Source: Tretioscincus oriximinensis (taxonomy: Eukaryota > Chordata > Lepidosauria > Squamata > Gymnophthalmidae). From it: a DNA stretch of 64,000 nt. How positions within the stretch are numbered: the first letter of the stretch is position 1; the number at the start of each line of letters is the position of its first letter. Under the pieces are notes generated by a model. That model was not told the DNA's origin, made no database searches, and worked only from the letters and a program-made list of their open reading frames with translations. Where the stretch lies: positions 39,701 to 103,700 of the forward strand of contig JAJVDF010000359.1 of NCBI GenBank assembly GCA_022410635.1, written 5' to 3'. Of this stretch, positions 54,459 to 63,412 are shown in pieces. Made by a program: the position numbers and the translations under genes.

Positions 54459-54604
54459 GGGGTGGCGAGCGCGAGGCCCGGTTTGTGAGCCATTGCCTTC
54501 GGAGAGGCGGAATCTGCCGATATGATGACTGCAGTGAAGGCGAAGAACAGATCGGGACCTGCTACCACCACACCATGATCTGTTGCCGGGATGAAGTGAT
54601 GTAG
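54459..54604 (+). CDS. Beta-defensin exon 2, acidic mature domain
   Basis: After CCGGTTTGTGCAG the exon opens in phase 1 and encodes a domain with C-x6-C-x4-C-x9-C-x6-CC, the standard beta-defensin spacing, ending TAG. Motifs: HCLRRGGIC, IGTCYHH, MICCRDEVM. Counting residues from the splice point gives 6 Arg, no Lys and 9 Asp/Glu, so the mature peptide would be net negative, unlike the other two members; three His may matter at low pH. AATAAA follows 110 bp after the stop. The nearest free first exon is 42412-42469; that join is in phase and would give a 67-residue precursor. All cysteines are intact, so decay is not evident. Confidence 0.82.
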
Positions 54605-54714
54605 TGCGAGGAAGCAACTCAGCAAGGTGACGCAATCTCAGCAATGGAGGAGCTCGTGTTCCCTCCCCCTTCCATGAGTCAATGAGCTCTGCAAGACAGT
54701 TATGTTTTCCTCCA

Positions 54715-54720
54715 AATAAA
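54715..54720 (+). promoter_or_regulatory. Polyadenylation signal of the 54459 defensin exon
   Basis: AATAAAACAG followed within 30 bp by TTTTGCTCCTGTG. Confidence 0.65.
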
Positions 54721-54974
54721 ACAGTATTTTGCTCCTGTGCAAAGTCTCCTCCTTCCGCTCGCAACCCGGTCCAGGCACTGGGGGGCCTGGGGAACCTCTA
54801 CCCTGGGGAGTGGGGGGGGGGCAGGTGACCAGAAGGAGGCGGGCAGATTTGTTCACTAGTGGGATTAGCCCATTGCATTATGGTAATTCAACAGGCTCCG
54901 GGCCCCTCCTTTCCCTTGCTCCCATCCGCTCCATCCTCCCCCTGCCCCATCCCATCCCTCTTTCACTTGCCNTC
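54721..54974. other. GC-rich intergenic stretch
   Basis: G-run (54811-54822) and C-rich blocks; no exon or repeat recognised. Confidence 0.4.
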
Positions 54975-55375
54975 TGTAACTTCCTTCCATTTTCCTTCTT
55001 TCTTCCTGGCCTTCCTTTTTTCTTTCTTTCTTCCTTATCGTCCTTTATCCTTCTCTTCCTTATTTCATCCATTCCTTCCTTTGTTCTTCCTTTCTTCCTT
55101 ATCGTCCTTTATCCTTCTCTTCCTTTTTTCATCCATTCCTTCCTTTGTTCTTTCTTTCTTCCTTATCGTCCTTTATCCTTCTCTTCCTTATTTCATCCAT
55201 TCCTTCCTTTGTTCTTCCTTTCTTCACTTCCTTCCTTCTCTTTTCTTTTTTCTTCCTTCCATCCCATCTTTCTTTCATAATCCCTTCCTTTGTTTTTGCT
55301 TTCCTTCCTATCTACCTTCCTTTCTTTCCTTTCTTTCCTTTCTTCCTTCTTTCCTGCTTATCTTCCTTCCTCCTT
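54975..55375. repeat. TTCC-rich pyrimidine tract with higher-order repeats
   Basis: Within the tract a unit of about 62 bp beginning TTCTTCCTTATCGTCC and containing TTTATCCTTCTCTTCC and CATCCATTCCTTCC is repeated three times in tandem (about 55028-55210), then decays into TTTCC runs. Confidence 0.85.
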
Positions 55376-55439
55376 CTCTGGAAACTGCCGAAGTTCCAAG
55401 CCCTGTCATTGGTCAATATACCGGCCTTATTATATGTAC

Positions 55440-56225
55440 AGATTTGTTTGTTTATTTATTTATTTAAACTTAAACCCTCACCCTATACCCATTAAAACAC
55501 TCCCTGAAGACAGGAAGGAAAATGGCACTTCTTCAGCCAAAGGCCAGGGCTCCATCCACACGGAGTCTTATTCTGGGTCACATCTTGGCCATCCATATGC
55601 CAGTATAGACTATGGTTGGCTGGCTCCTATTCCGTGGGACAGCCCAGGAGAAGGCTGCGTGTGGATGCAGCCCAAGTGAAAGAGGTACGTCTTCATGTTT
55701 TAGGGTCTGAAAGGATCTAGTGCTACCCCAAGTTCCCATTGCCTTTGCTGTTCAGCAGGGTGGTACAACTAGGATAGCCTCCCCTGCAGATCTTAAGGCA
55801 CCCTGCAGATTGATATGGGAGAAAGTCTTGTTATTTGGGCCCCAAATTATCCAGGGCCTTATGCTGCAAGTTTGAGTTTAGACCTTGAATTGGGCTCCTT
55901 CAAGTCTGGGGTGATGTGTGTCAGCAGTCTAGTGGCCGTGTTCTGCACCAGCTGCAGCTTCTGAACTGTTTTCAAGGGCAGACCCATATTGAGTGCACTA
56001 CAATGGTCCAACCTGAAAGTTACCAGAGCATGGAATACTGTGGCCAGATCATCATTCTTTGGAAGTGGCCACAACTGGCGAATGAGACATAGCTGGAAAC
56101 AGGCACTCCACCTGATCTTCAGGTGTCAATATAGGATCCNGAAACACCTTCAGATTTTGCACTCATCCATCCAGGACAGGAGGCCTTCCCACATCACAAA
56201 GCCAAGATCATGAGAGGTAAGTTAT
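55440..56225 (-). mobile_element. L2 LINE fragment, antisense
   Basis: 3' end with TTTGTTTATTTATTTATTTAAACTT. The minus-strand frame gives DDLATVFHALVTFRLDHCSALNMGLPLKTVQKLQLVQNTATRLL. An H2-like piece (GTCTTATTCTGGGTCACATC...GTATAGACTATGG) is inserted at 55552-55660. Confidence 0.75.
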
Positions 56226-56544
56226 GGTTCCAAAATGTTCCAAATTATTCAAGATATCCTGGATTGGAGGTTCTTTTATTTACTTCTGAAAAACAGGAAT
56301 AAAACACTGATTTCCAGGGCCCACGACCTGTTGACCTTCAAGGAAAGACTTCCAGCTGGATGGGAGAATTGCCTTTACTGGCCAGACACAATGGCTGATG
56401 ATCACACGCGATGCAGAAGTTCAGCTAAATGGCCACTTGGCATCAGGTTCCAGTAGCCATAAAGTGCACCAAATTAGACTTTGAACTGAGACGGAATGGG
56501 AAGGTTGTTTGAGGATAACTTGCACACGACACAATGGCCTCTGA

Positions 56545-56720
56545 TCCAGTTTAAGAACCTAAGAGGAGCCCTGCTGAATGGGTCCAGAGCCCATCTTGTC
56601 CAGCATTCTGTCTCACCCAGTAGCCCACCAGTTGCACTAGTCAAGGGCAGTTCAAAGCAAAAGAAGGAAGCAGAAACCTCAACTTATTTTCAGCTCTCTG
56701 CAAATGGTTATAAATTATGT
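56545..56720 (-). mobile_element. CR1 group A 3' fragment, antisense
   Basis: TTAAGAACCTAAGAGGAGCCCTGCTGAATGGGTCCAG to TTTTCAGCTCTCTGCAAATGG. Confidence 0.75.
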
Positions 56721-57120
56721 TATAAATTAACTCCTAAAACTCCTCCCCTTCTTGTTCTTCTTCTTGTTCTCCTTGTTCTTGTTCTTCCTCTTCTTCCTCC
56801 TTCTTCTGATTTCCCTGGGATCTAATTTTTTCAAGTGAATGATAAATGGTTCTACTTACACAACCATCCAGCTGCATAATCCAAGAAGAGTTTGCCTGGG
56901 GAACGGGGCCAAAATCAACCGCCTTTGCCCCCCCACAAAAAAAATCCTCCTCTAAAACCCTCCAGTCACTTCGTGCCCCACCCACAGCACCCTCCTCCTC
57001 TTCCTCCTCCTCGCAGCTGACTGAGCATGGCCTTTCTCTAAGCACGATGTCCTATCACAGAAAGTCCCCTCTGCAAGGACGGCACTTGGGTGGCCCCTCC
57101 TTGGACTACCCGTCCAGCAG
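56721..57120. other. Upstream region of the 57235 defensin
   Basis: CTT/GTT-rich run at 56740-56805 and a CTCCTCCTCTTCC run near 56990-57015. The rest appears unique and is the likely proximal control region; no specific factor site can be assigned reliably. Confidence 0.4.
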
Positions 57121-57152
57121 CCAATACGTTCCCGACCTCTGGGTCTTATAAG
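57121..57152 (+). promoter_or_regulatory. CCAAT and TATA-like elements of the 57235 defensin
   Basis: CCAAT at 57121-57125 and TTATAAG at 57146-57152. If the latter acts as the TATA box, transcription would start near 57175-57182, giving a 5' UTR of about 55 nt before ATG 57235. Confidence 0.5.
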
Positions 57153-57234
57153 TGCAGAGAAGCTATTTGGCTTCGTCACTCCACTCCACAAGGCGTCTCT
57201 GTGTAACTTGGAAGATCCCAGTTCCCAAGACTCC

Positions 57235-58783
57235 ATGAGGATCCTTCACCTTNTTTGCACTGTTCTTCTCTTCCTTTACCATCCTGCTCCAGGTAAGAAC
57301 AGAGACTCAGAGGAGACAGGGAAGAGGAGGAAGGATTCGTGTTACCTTGCATCTCTAGGGCCAAACTATTTATTTTTCTAAAAAAAATTATTTATTCATT
57401 CCTATCTCCCACCCTAAAAATAGCTCAATTCAGGATCCTGGATTCAGATTTCCAACAGACCCAGCCAGCATAATCCACAGAATAGATACCCAGGAATTGG
57501 AATCACAGAATCACAGAGTTGGAAGAGACTCTTGGATCATGGGGACCAACCCCCTGCTCAATGCAGGATTCTCTAAACCATCCCAGACAGATGGGTGACC
57601 AGCCTCTGAAGACTTCCAGTGAAGGCGAACTCACCACTCCTGTGGCAAATGATTCCACGGGTTGATCACCCTGACTGCTAGAAAGTTTTTTCTGATATCT
57701 AATCTCCCCCCTTGCAGTTTCATCCCATTGTTTCTAATCCTTCCATGTGCCAATGAGAACAATGCTGATCCCTCTGCTCTGTGGCAGCCCTTCAGGTATT
57801 TGCAGACAGCTATCAGGTCTCCTCTCAGTCTTCTCTTTTGCAGACTAAACATCCCCAGATCCTTTAAACGCTCCTCATAGGACATGGATTCCAGACCATA
57901 CACCACCCTTGTAACTCTCTTTTGAACTTGCTCTAGTTTAATCAAAGGCTTTTTTAAACTGGGCTGTGCAGAACTCAACTCAGTANTCCAGATGTTGTCT
58001 GACCATAGTACAGTAGGGAGGAATAATGACTTAATGTGATTGAGATTCCGCATTCCTTTTAATATACCCCAGAATTGATAGGGGTTCACACTGTCTAAAT
58101 AGCAAATGAATTATTCTAGACAACTAAGGGAGCATGTAATGAGTCAAGGAGGGTAGGAACAGCAAGAACATAAGAGGAACCCCGCTGAATGGGGTCAGAG
58201 CCCATCTAGTCCAGCCTTCTGCCTCATACAGTGAGCCCCCAATTGCCCCTGGGCATCTCAAGCAGAAGACGACAAAACCTTCCCCTCTTCCCCATTCCCT
58301 GCAAATGGTATTTTAGGAATCCTGCCTGTTGTTCCATCCTGGCGTTAGCACCAAAAGATCCACCCTAGTAGCTATTCATGCCTTTGGTGACCTGTCTTGA
58401 AGCTACCCACTGAAAGCTGGCCACTTCAAAGCACACACTGCAAGGTAGGCTGGGTGAGAATTTCTAGCAAGGGGGCCTCGCGCAGGCTCTGCTCTGTGCC
58501 AAATGTGCCCCAGCCTGGAACCACTTTCCAGCTGCACACCTGTCCTCAAGTTGTGGTCCTCCAGATGTTTGGTGCCAGCAGCTCCTGGATGTCTAAGCTC
58601 TATCCTTTGCAGGTCTTGTCTCCCACTCTAATCCTACCTTCCTTTCTCCCCTGGTCAGCGATGGGGAACCTGTACGACAGCCTACAGTGCCGCTACCTCC
58701 GCGGGCACTGCCGAAGACTTTGCTTCTACAACGAAAGGGTCGTCGGCACCTGCACCAACAGGAGGCAACTCTGCTGCAAGTGA
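57235..58783 (+). CDS. Beta-defensin, two exons
   Basis: Exon 1 (57235-57292, 58 nt) encodes MRILHLXCTVLLFLYHPAP (X is an N in the third codon group) and ends in phase 1 at GTAAGA. Exon 2 (58659-58783) follows CCCCTGGTCAG and completes a 60-residue precursor. Mature spacing: C-x6-C-x3-C-x9-C-x6-CC, with VVGTC carrying the conserved Gly before C4 and only one residue (Lys) after the final Cys. Net charge is about +6 from 8 basic and 2 acidic residues, fitting a secreted antimicrobial peptide. The short three-residue C2-C3 loop (RRL) is within the family range. The 1.37-kb intron holds CR1 B and CR1 A pieces. A CR1 A fragment begins about 30 bp after the stop, so the 3' UTR is transposon-derived; the first AATAAA is at 59210 inside a SINE. 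Confidence 0.88.
57497..58085 (-). mobile_element. CR1 group B fragment in defensin intron, antisense
   Basis: AATCACAGAATCACAGAGTTGG terminus, then the ORF2 tail in antisense ([41 protein letters not shown], in pieces) up to CCAGAATTGATAGGGG. Confidence 0.85.
58160..58420 (-). mobile_element. CR1 group A fragment in defensin intron, antisense
   Basis: GAACATAAGAGGAACCCCGC to GACCTGTCTTGAAGCTACCC. About 240 bp of unassigned sequence separates it from exon 2. Confidence 0.75.
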
Positions 58784-58814
58784 AACAAACTGCCGGAGCA
58801 GACAAGGAGCAGAG

Positions 58815-59005
58815 CCTAAGGAGAGCCCTTCTGAATGGGGCCACAGACCATCCAGTCCAGCCTTCTGCCTCACCCAGTGGCCCCCCAATTGCCCCTGGGC
58901 ATCTCAAGCAGAAGAAGGCAAAATCCTCACCTGTTCTTAACTCCCTCCAACTGGTCCTTCAGGAATCCTGCCACTTTCCCCATCCTAATAGCTATTGATA
59001 CCCCT
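58815..59005 (-). mobile_element. CR1 group A 3' fragment forming defensin 3' flank, antisense
   Basis: CCTAAGGAGAGCCCTTCTGAATGGGGCC to CATCCTAATAGCTATTGATACCC. It begins about 30 bp after the defensin stop. Confidence 0.75.
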
Positions 59006-59009
59006 GTCT

Positions 59010-59275
59010 TCCATGGCNCAGTGAGTTAAGAGATGGCCTTCCAATCTTCCAGATNGAGAAGCCCATTCTCNGAGCTCTGTGTCGGNTGTGGAGATGGCNG
59101 AGCGCCCTCTACTGGTCTCNTTTTAGCCAACTTAGTTATTTGAAAGAAAGTAGATTTGCAATCTACAATCTGGTGGGGAAGATAGAATAGATGTAAGCCT
59201 TCAGGTGAAAATAAATCCTGAAAGCCACTCTGAGTCACTAAGGATGAGAAGGCAAAAGTATAAAAAACCAGATTA
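59010..59275 (+). mobile_element. SINE family S2, sense
   Basis: Matches the 46320 copy: GAGCTCTGTGTCGG, GCGCCCTCTACTGGTCTC, TTTGAAAGAAAGTAGATT, GGTGGGGAAGATAGAATAGATGTAAGCCTTCAGG, with a TTATTCTTCTTCT tail. Its AATAAA at 59210-59215 is the first hexamer downstream of the 57235 defensin. Confidence 0.75.
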
Positions 59276-59319
59276 TTCTTCTTCTAATCCTATCATCAAG
59301 CTCCCCAGGCTGCTAGCTC

Positions 59320-60060
59320 CCACCGACTAAAGAAATATAGGAAGAGCCATACTGGATTGGGGCAGAGCCCACCTAGTCCAGTCTTCCACACAGAGGCCCG
59401 CCAGATGCACCTGGGCAGTCTGAACAGAGGAAAGCAAAATATGCACCTGTTCAAGACTCCCTGCAAATGGTATCTCAGGAGTCCTGCCTGTTGATCCATC
59501 CCGGAGGCAGAATCCAGACGTCCATCCTAGGACCCATTGATACCCTTGGTGTCCATAAACCTGTCTAGTCCTGTCTTGAAACTACCCAAGCTGTTAGCTA
59601 CCACCACCTCTTCAGGAAGTAAATTCCACAGACCGATGACCCTCTGGGTGAAAAAATACTTTCCTTTGCCTTTTCTCACTTTTCTGCCCATCAGTTTTAA
59701 GGAGTGCCCTCTGCTCCTAGTGTGGTGTGAGAGAGAAAACATTTTTCTCTATTCACCCTGTCCATCCCTTGCATGATTTTGTACACTTCAACCAGGTCAC
59801 CTCTCAAACGTCGACTTTCGAGGCTGAAGAGGCCCAGACGTTGCAGCCTGACTTTTCTAGAAGTGAATTCCACAGACCCTCTGGGTGAAAAAATACTTTC
59901 TCTTGTCTGTGTAGTGTGATAGAGAAAATATTTTTTCTCCATTCACCTTATTCATCCCTTGCATGATTGTATGCACGTTAGTTAGATCACCTCTTAAACA
60001 CCATCTTTCAAGGTTGAAGAGACTTAGACATTGCCGCCTGATTTCATGAGGGAGGTGTCC
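59320..60060 (-). mobile_element. Two consecutive CR1 group A fragments, antisense
   Basis: 59335-59850 runs from GAAGAGCCATACTGGATTGG to CCCAGACGTTGCAGCC. A second, partial copy (59855-60060) starts again at GAAGTGAATTCCACAGACCC and repeats the CTCTGGGTGAAAAAATACTTTC to GTTGAAGAGACTTAGAC region. Confidence 0.82.
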
Positions 60061-60567
60061 CTTTCACAAAAGAGAAGACACGGATTGTACGGTGATAGGC
60101 TTCTGATTTCCAACCTGGCTGGGTTTCCATACGGTGGGACTTTTGCAATAAGAGCAACTATATTTGCAATCACCCCAGACTTCTACAATCTGAATTTTTC
60201 CCCGTGATCTGCGTGTCCACTCTGCACATAAAATAGTGCTCCCTGGGTTTGGGGTTTTGCATTCACCAGGAGAATTTCTTCCTCGGCTTCTTCTTCTGCT
60301 CCTTGTTCACTTTTCTGCTCCCCCTTTTCCCTGCTGCTGACTTGCTCCTTTCCAGTCTCTCGTTTCTTAGCTCAGGCCCAGGACATGACGAGGTTTCCTT
60401 CTCCTCTTCTTCCCTCCCCCCNTATCTGTTCCTGCTTAAGCATTTCTTCCACACCAGGGATACACAAGTGGGTGGAGAAAGGGAGCCCAAACACCAGGCC
60501 CAGGCCTGATTCGCATTCCTCTGTTTTAATCCCTTTTAGCAGAAGTAGATGAGGCTTGAGCACAGAT
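60061..60567. other. Intergenic stretch, nothing recognised
   Basis: Pyrimidine-rich around 60270-60420; the hydrophobic open frame there has no cysteine pattern or splice support. Confidence 0.4.
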
Positions 60568-61000
60568 CCATAGACCTTGGAGTGGGCCCTCCAGGGTCAT
60601 CAGGCCCACCTTGCTGCTCTATGCAGGATTCACTCATCCGTCTCCGATAGGTGGCTGTCCTATACAGCATGTCCTGAATCGTCCCAGCATTGGGAGGTCC
60701 AGGGTCATTGGGTCCAACCACCTTCAGGCCTATGCAGGATTCACTGAACCATCCAGGACTGATGGCTGTCCAGCCTCTGTTTGAAGACNTCCAGNGAAGG
60801 AGNACCCACCACCTCCTGTGGCAACCGGTTCCACTGGTTTATCACTGGTCTTTCAGATGCCTCATCTGCACCTCTTTCCTTGCAGTTCCTTCAGGTTGTG
60901 TCTGGTTCTTCCATTTGCCAGCGAAACAGGGCTGACCCTCTGTTTGGCTATTCAGACATTTGTAGACAGCTCTGTAGACAGGCCCAATTCAGGGCCTGCA
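60568..61000 (-). mobile_element. CR1 group B fragments, antisense
   Basis: Two 3' starts in succession: GGGCCCTCCAGGGTCATCAGGCC (60583) and GGAGGTCCAGGGTCATTGGGTCC (60691). The second extends through CACCTCCTGTGGCAACCGGTTCCACTGG to TTCAGACATTTGTAGACAGC. Possibly two insertions. Confidence 0.75.
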
Positions 61001-61049
61001 AACAGAGGATAATAATAGCAAGGGGGGGAGAAAGAAACCAAAATCCAAA

Positions 61050-61190
61050 TATCCCCTCATCACTTATTTATTCCACTATGGCTGGAAATTCCACCATAAA
61101 GCACCTTGGGGCCGGATTTATTTCCAGAATAGCCGTGCTTTGTCGTGGAATATCCACTTGTAGTGGAGTGCAAGAGTGATGTGGGGATGC
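61050..61190. repeat. Hairpin family H3, uninterrupted copy
   Basis: CATCACTTATTTATTCCACTATGG...ATTCCACCATAAAGCACC faces GTGCTTTGTCGTGGAATATCCACTTGTAGTGGAGTGCAAGAGTGATGTGG, with GGATTTATTTCCAGAATAGCC at the centre. Confidence 0.7.
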
Positions 61191-62214
61191 AGCCTCCGTT
61201 TCATTTGTTTAACCAGCATATTTATTGACCAGCATGGTTACAACAGAAATTGTATTTTGAAGCTCACAAGCAGAAATTTTTTAAACACAATGCAAGTAAA
61301 TGGCCACCGTCATCAACGGAGAGCTCGGTTAACTTAAAAATTTGTGCTCTGTTTCTAGCTGCAACATTTATAAATTTTGCTACCCTTTAACAAAAACCCA
61401 ATAGCAACAACACTTATAACAGCCTTTTTACCTTTAATCTCTTATCCCTGCTCACCCAAGTTGGCCTGAAGACATCTTGTTCGGTCAAGATGTGGGGGAA
61501 TCAGCTTTCTCTCCCATTACAGTCTGGTGTATTGCTTACAGTAGCGGCTGGCCTCTGGGCTCGTGGGGTTCGGCGAACTCTCAGAGATTAAAATCAGTGA
61601 TAAAATCTCCTTTCATAGAAGAGCTGCCAACAAATCAAAAAGCTCCAGGCAGCTTTTTTAATTGACAAAAGGGGTCGCCGATCCCAGAACCAATGGGAGG
61701 GCTGCCTAGGAGGGGCTAAAGCCTCTCTCTCCGTCTCCGTAGAGGCGCCATTTTGTATTGGCATTCAACTTGCAGACTGAGAGAGAGACCGGTAAACCCT
61801 TGAATGTGCCTCCTCCCAGCTGCTTTCCCAACTTTGCCAAAGCTGGAGGAATGTGCACCCCCCCAGCCCCAAACTATGCCAGCCACCGCTGATTGGTTAG
61901 AGCAGGGATCCCCAGGGGCCACATGTGGACCACCAAGGACATCAATCCGGCCAACAACAGCACCAGCTGCTTCCTTCCCTCCTTTCTTTCATGAACTCCC
62001 TCTATCTTTCCTTTTTTTCCTCCCCTCCTTCCCCTCTTCCTCCTCTCTTCCAGGCTTCTGCCTCTTCAGCAGNGTCTAGGAGTGGATTCAGATAAGATAT
62101 GTGCAGGGTTCANAGGAGTTCATAATTTTTTTTAAACTGTAGTCNGGCNCTCCAACANTCTGAGGAACAGTAAACTGGCCCCCTGGTCATCCATCTGGAA
62201 GTCCCGCAGTTCAT
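61191..62214. other. Intergenic stretch
   Basis: A CCTT/TTCC run at 61970-62050; a cluster of N at 62112-62158. No exon recognised. Confidence 0.4.
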
Positions 62215-62640
62215 AGGAACATTAAGAACATCAGGGGAGCCCTGCCATCTAGTCCAGCCTTCTGTCTCACACAGGGGCCNACCAATTGCACCTGGGCAAC
62301 CCAAATAGAAGGCAAAATCNTGACCTGTTCTCGACTCCCTGATATGATATTTTAGGAATCCTGCCTGTTGCTCCACCCCGGAGGCAGCACCAAAGGATCC
62401 ACCCTAGTAGCTGTTTATACNTTTGGTGTCCATAAAGTTGTCTAATCCTGTCTTAAAGCTATACTGGCTGCTAGCTACTACCACCTCTTCTAGAAATAAA
62501 TTCCAAAGGCCAATGACCNTCTGGATGAAAAAAATACTTTCCTTTGTCCTCACTCTTCTGCCCATCAGTTTCAAGGAAGGGCCCTTGGTCNCAGGGTTGT
62601 GTGATAGAGAAAGTATTTATTTTCTCTACTCCACTCCATA
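62215..62640 (-). mobile_element. CR1 group A 3' fragment, antisense
   Basis: AACATTAAGAACATCAGGGGAGCCCTGCC to GTGTGATAGAGAAAGTATTTATTTTCTC. A 45-bp SINE-like scrap (GCACCTGGGTGACCTTGGACTAGTCTCAG) follows at 62643. Confidence 0.78.
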
Positions 62641-62959
62641 GAGGCACCTGGGTGACCTTGGACTAGTCTCAGTTTTTCAGGACTCTAAAATTTCCTTTTA
62701 AAATCAATCTTTGGGCATTTTGATGTGCAATTATTGTGGCCGCCTGGGCCCTTGTGATTGAACTGTTCTTCTTTGCTGCCTTATTTCGCGATGATCATGT
62801 ATGTTACACTGCATAACAATAAAGAGTTTAACTATTTCCAAAAAATCAGAATACGTGTTTTTGCTCAAAGCCTTTGCTAATATGAAGGCTACAGTTTATA
62901 GGCACGAATTGCAAAGAATACCAGATGTGCCAAATAATTGCAGCTAAAGGGCCTAAATA

Positions 62960-63165
62960 AATTGGGTCAGGGGCTTCTCTGGCAGCCCCTAGGCTATGGA
63001 ATCGTCTCCGCCTGGTCTCCCCATGGCTGTGTTCCTTCAGAAAATCATTAAAGACGCACCTCTTTCACCTGGCCTTGGGCTGAGGAACCTGCCCTCTCTC
63101 CCAGGCTCTAGGGCACTGTGGATTCGGTTGTTAACCACCCTGAAGCCAGAATAAAGTCCCCTGGG
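62960..63165 (+). mobile_element. L2 LINE 3' end, sense
   Basis: GGCTTCTCTGGCAGCCCCTAGGCTATGGAATCG, GAAAATCATTAAAGACGCACCTCTTTCACCTGGCC and GTTAACCACCCTGAAGCCAGAATAAAG follow the L2 ORF2 end and terminus. Confidence 0.65.
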
Positions 63166-63234
63166 GAAAAGGCTGTGTGATTTTGCTGCCTGACCAGCTG
63201 CAGCTGTCCTTCCCTTGCCTTGGAGAAGCTGGCT

Positions 63235-63412
63235 GGGATGGAGCCACAGGCAGGACTCCTGAAATGCCATTTGCAGGGAGTCATGAACAGGTGCATATTT
63301 TGCTTTCCTCTGTTCNGACTGCCCAGGCACATCTGCTGGGCCTCTGTGTGAGACAGGAGGCTGGACTTGATGGGCTGTGGCCTGATCCAGTATGGCTCTT
63401 CTTAGGTTCTTA
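63235..63412 (+). mobile_element. CR1 group A 3' end, sense
   Basis: GGATGGAGCCACAGGCAGGACTCC to GGCTCTTCTTAGGTTCTTATTAAGC; only the non-coding 3' part remains. Confidence 0.85.

Noticed and set aside
54729..55679. Phe/Leu-rich membrane-like proteins
   Set aside because: Translations of the TTCC pyrimidine tract in successive frames.
60249..60509. Signal-peptide-like frame (FFLGFFFCSLFTFLLPLFP) as another defensin exon 1
   Set aside because: It starts without an ATG at the expected place, has no phase-1 GTAAG donor after about 19 codons, and lies in pyrimidine-rich DNA.
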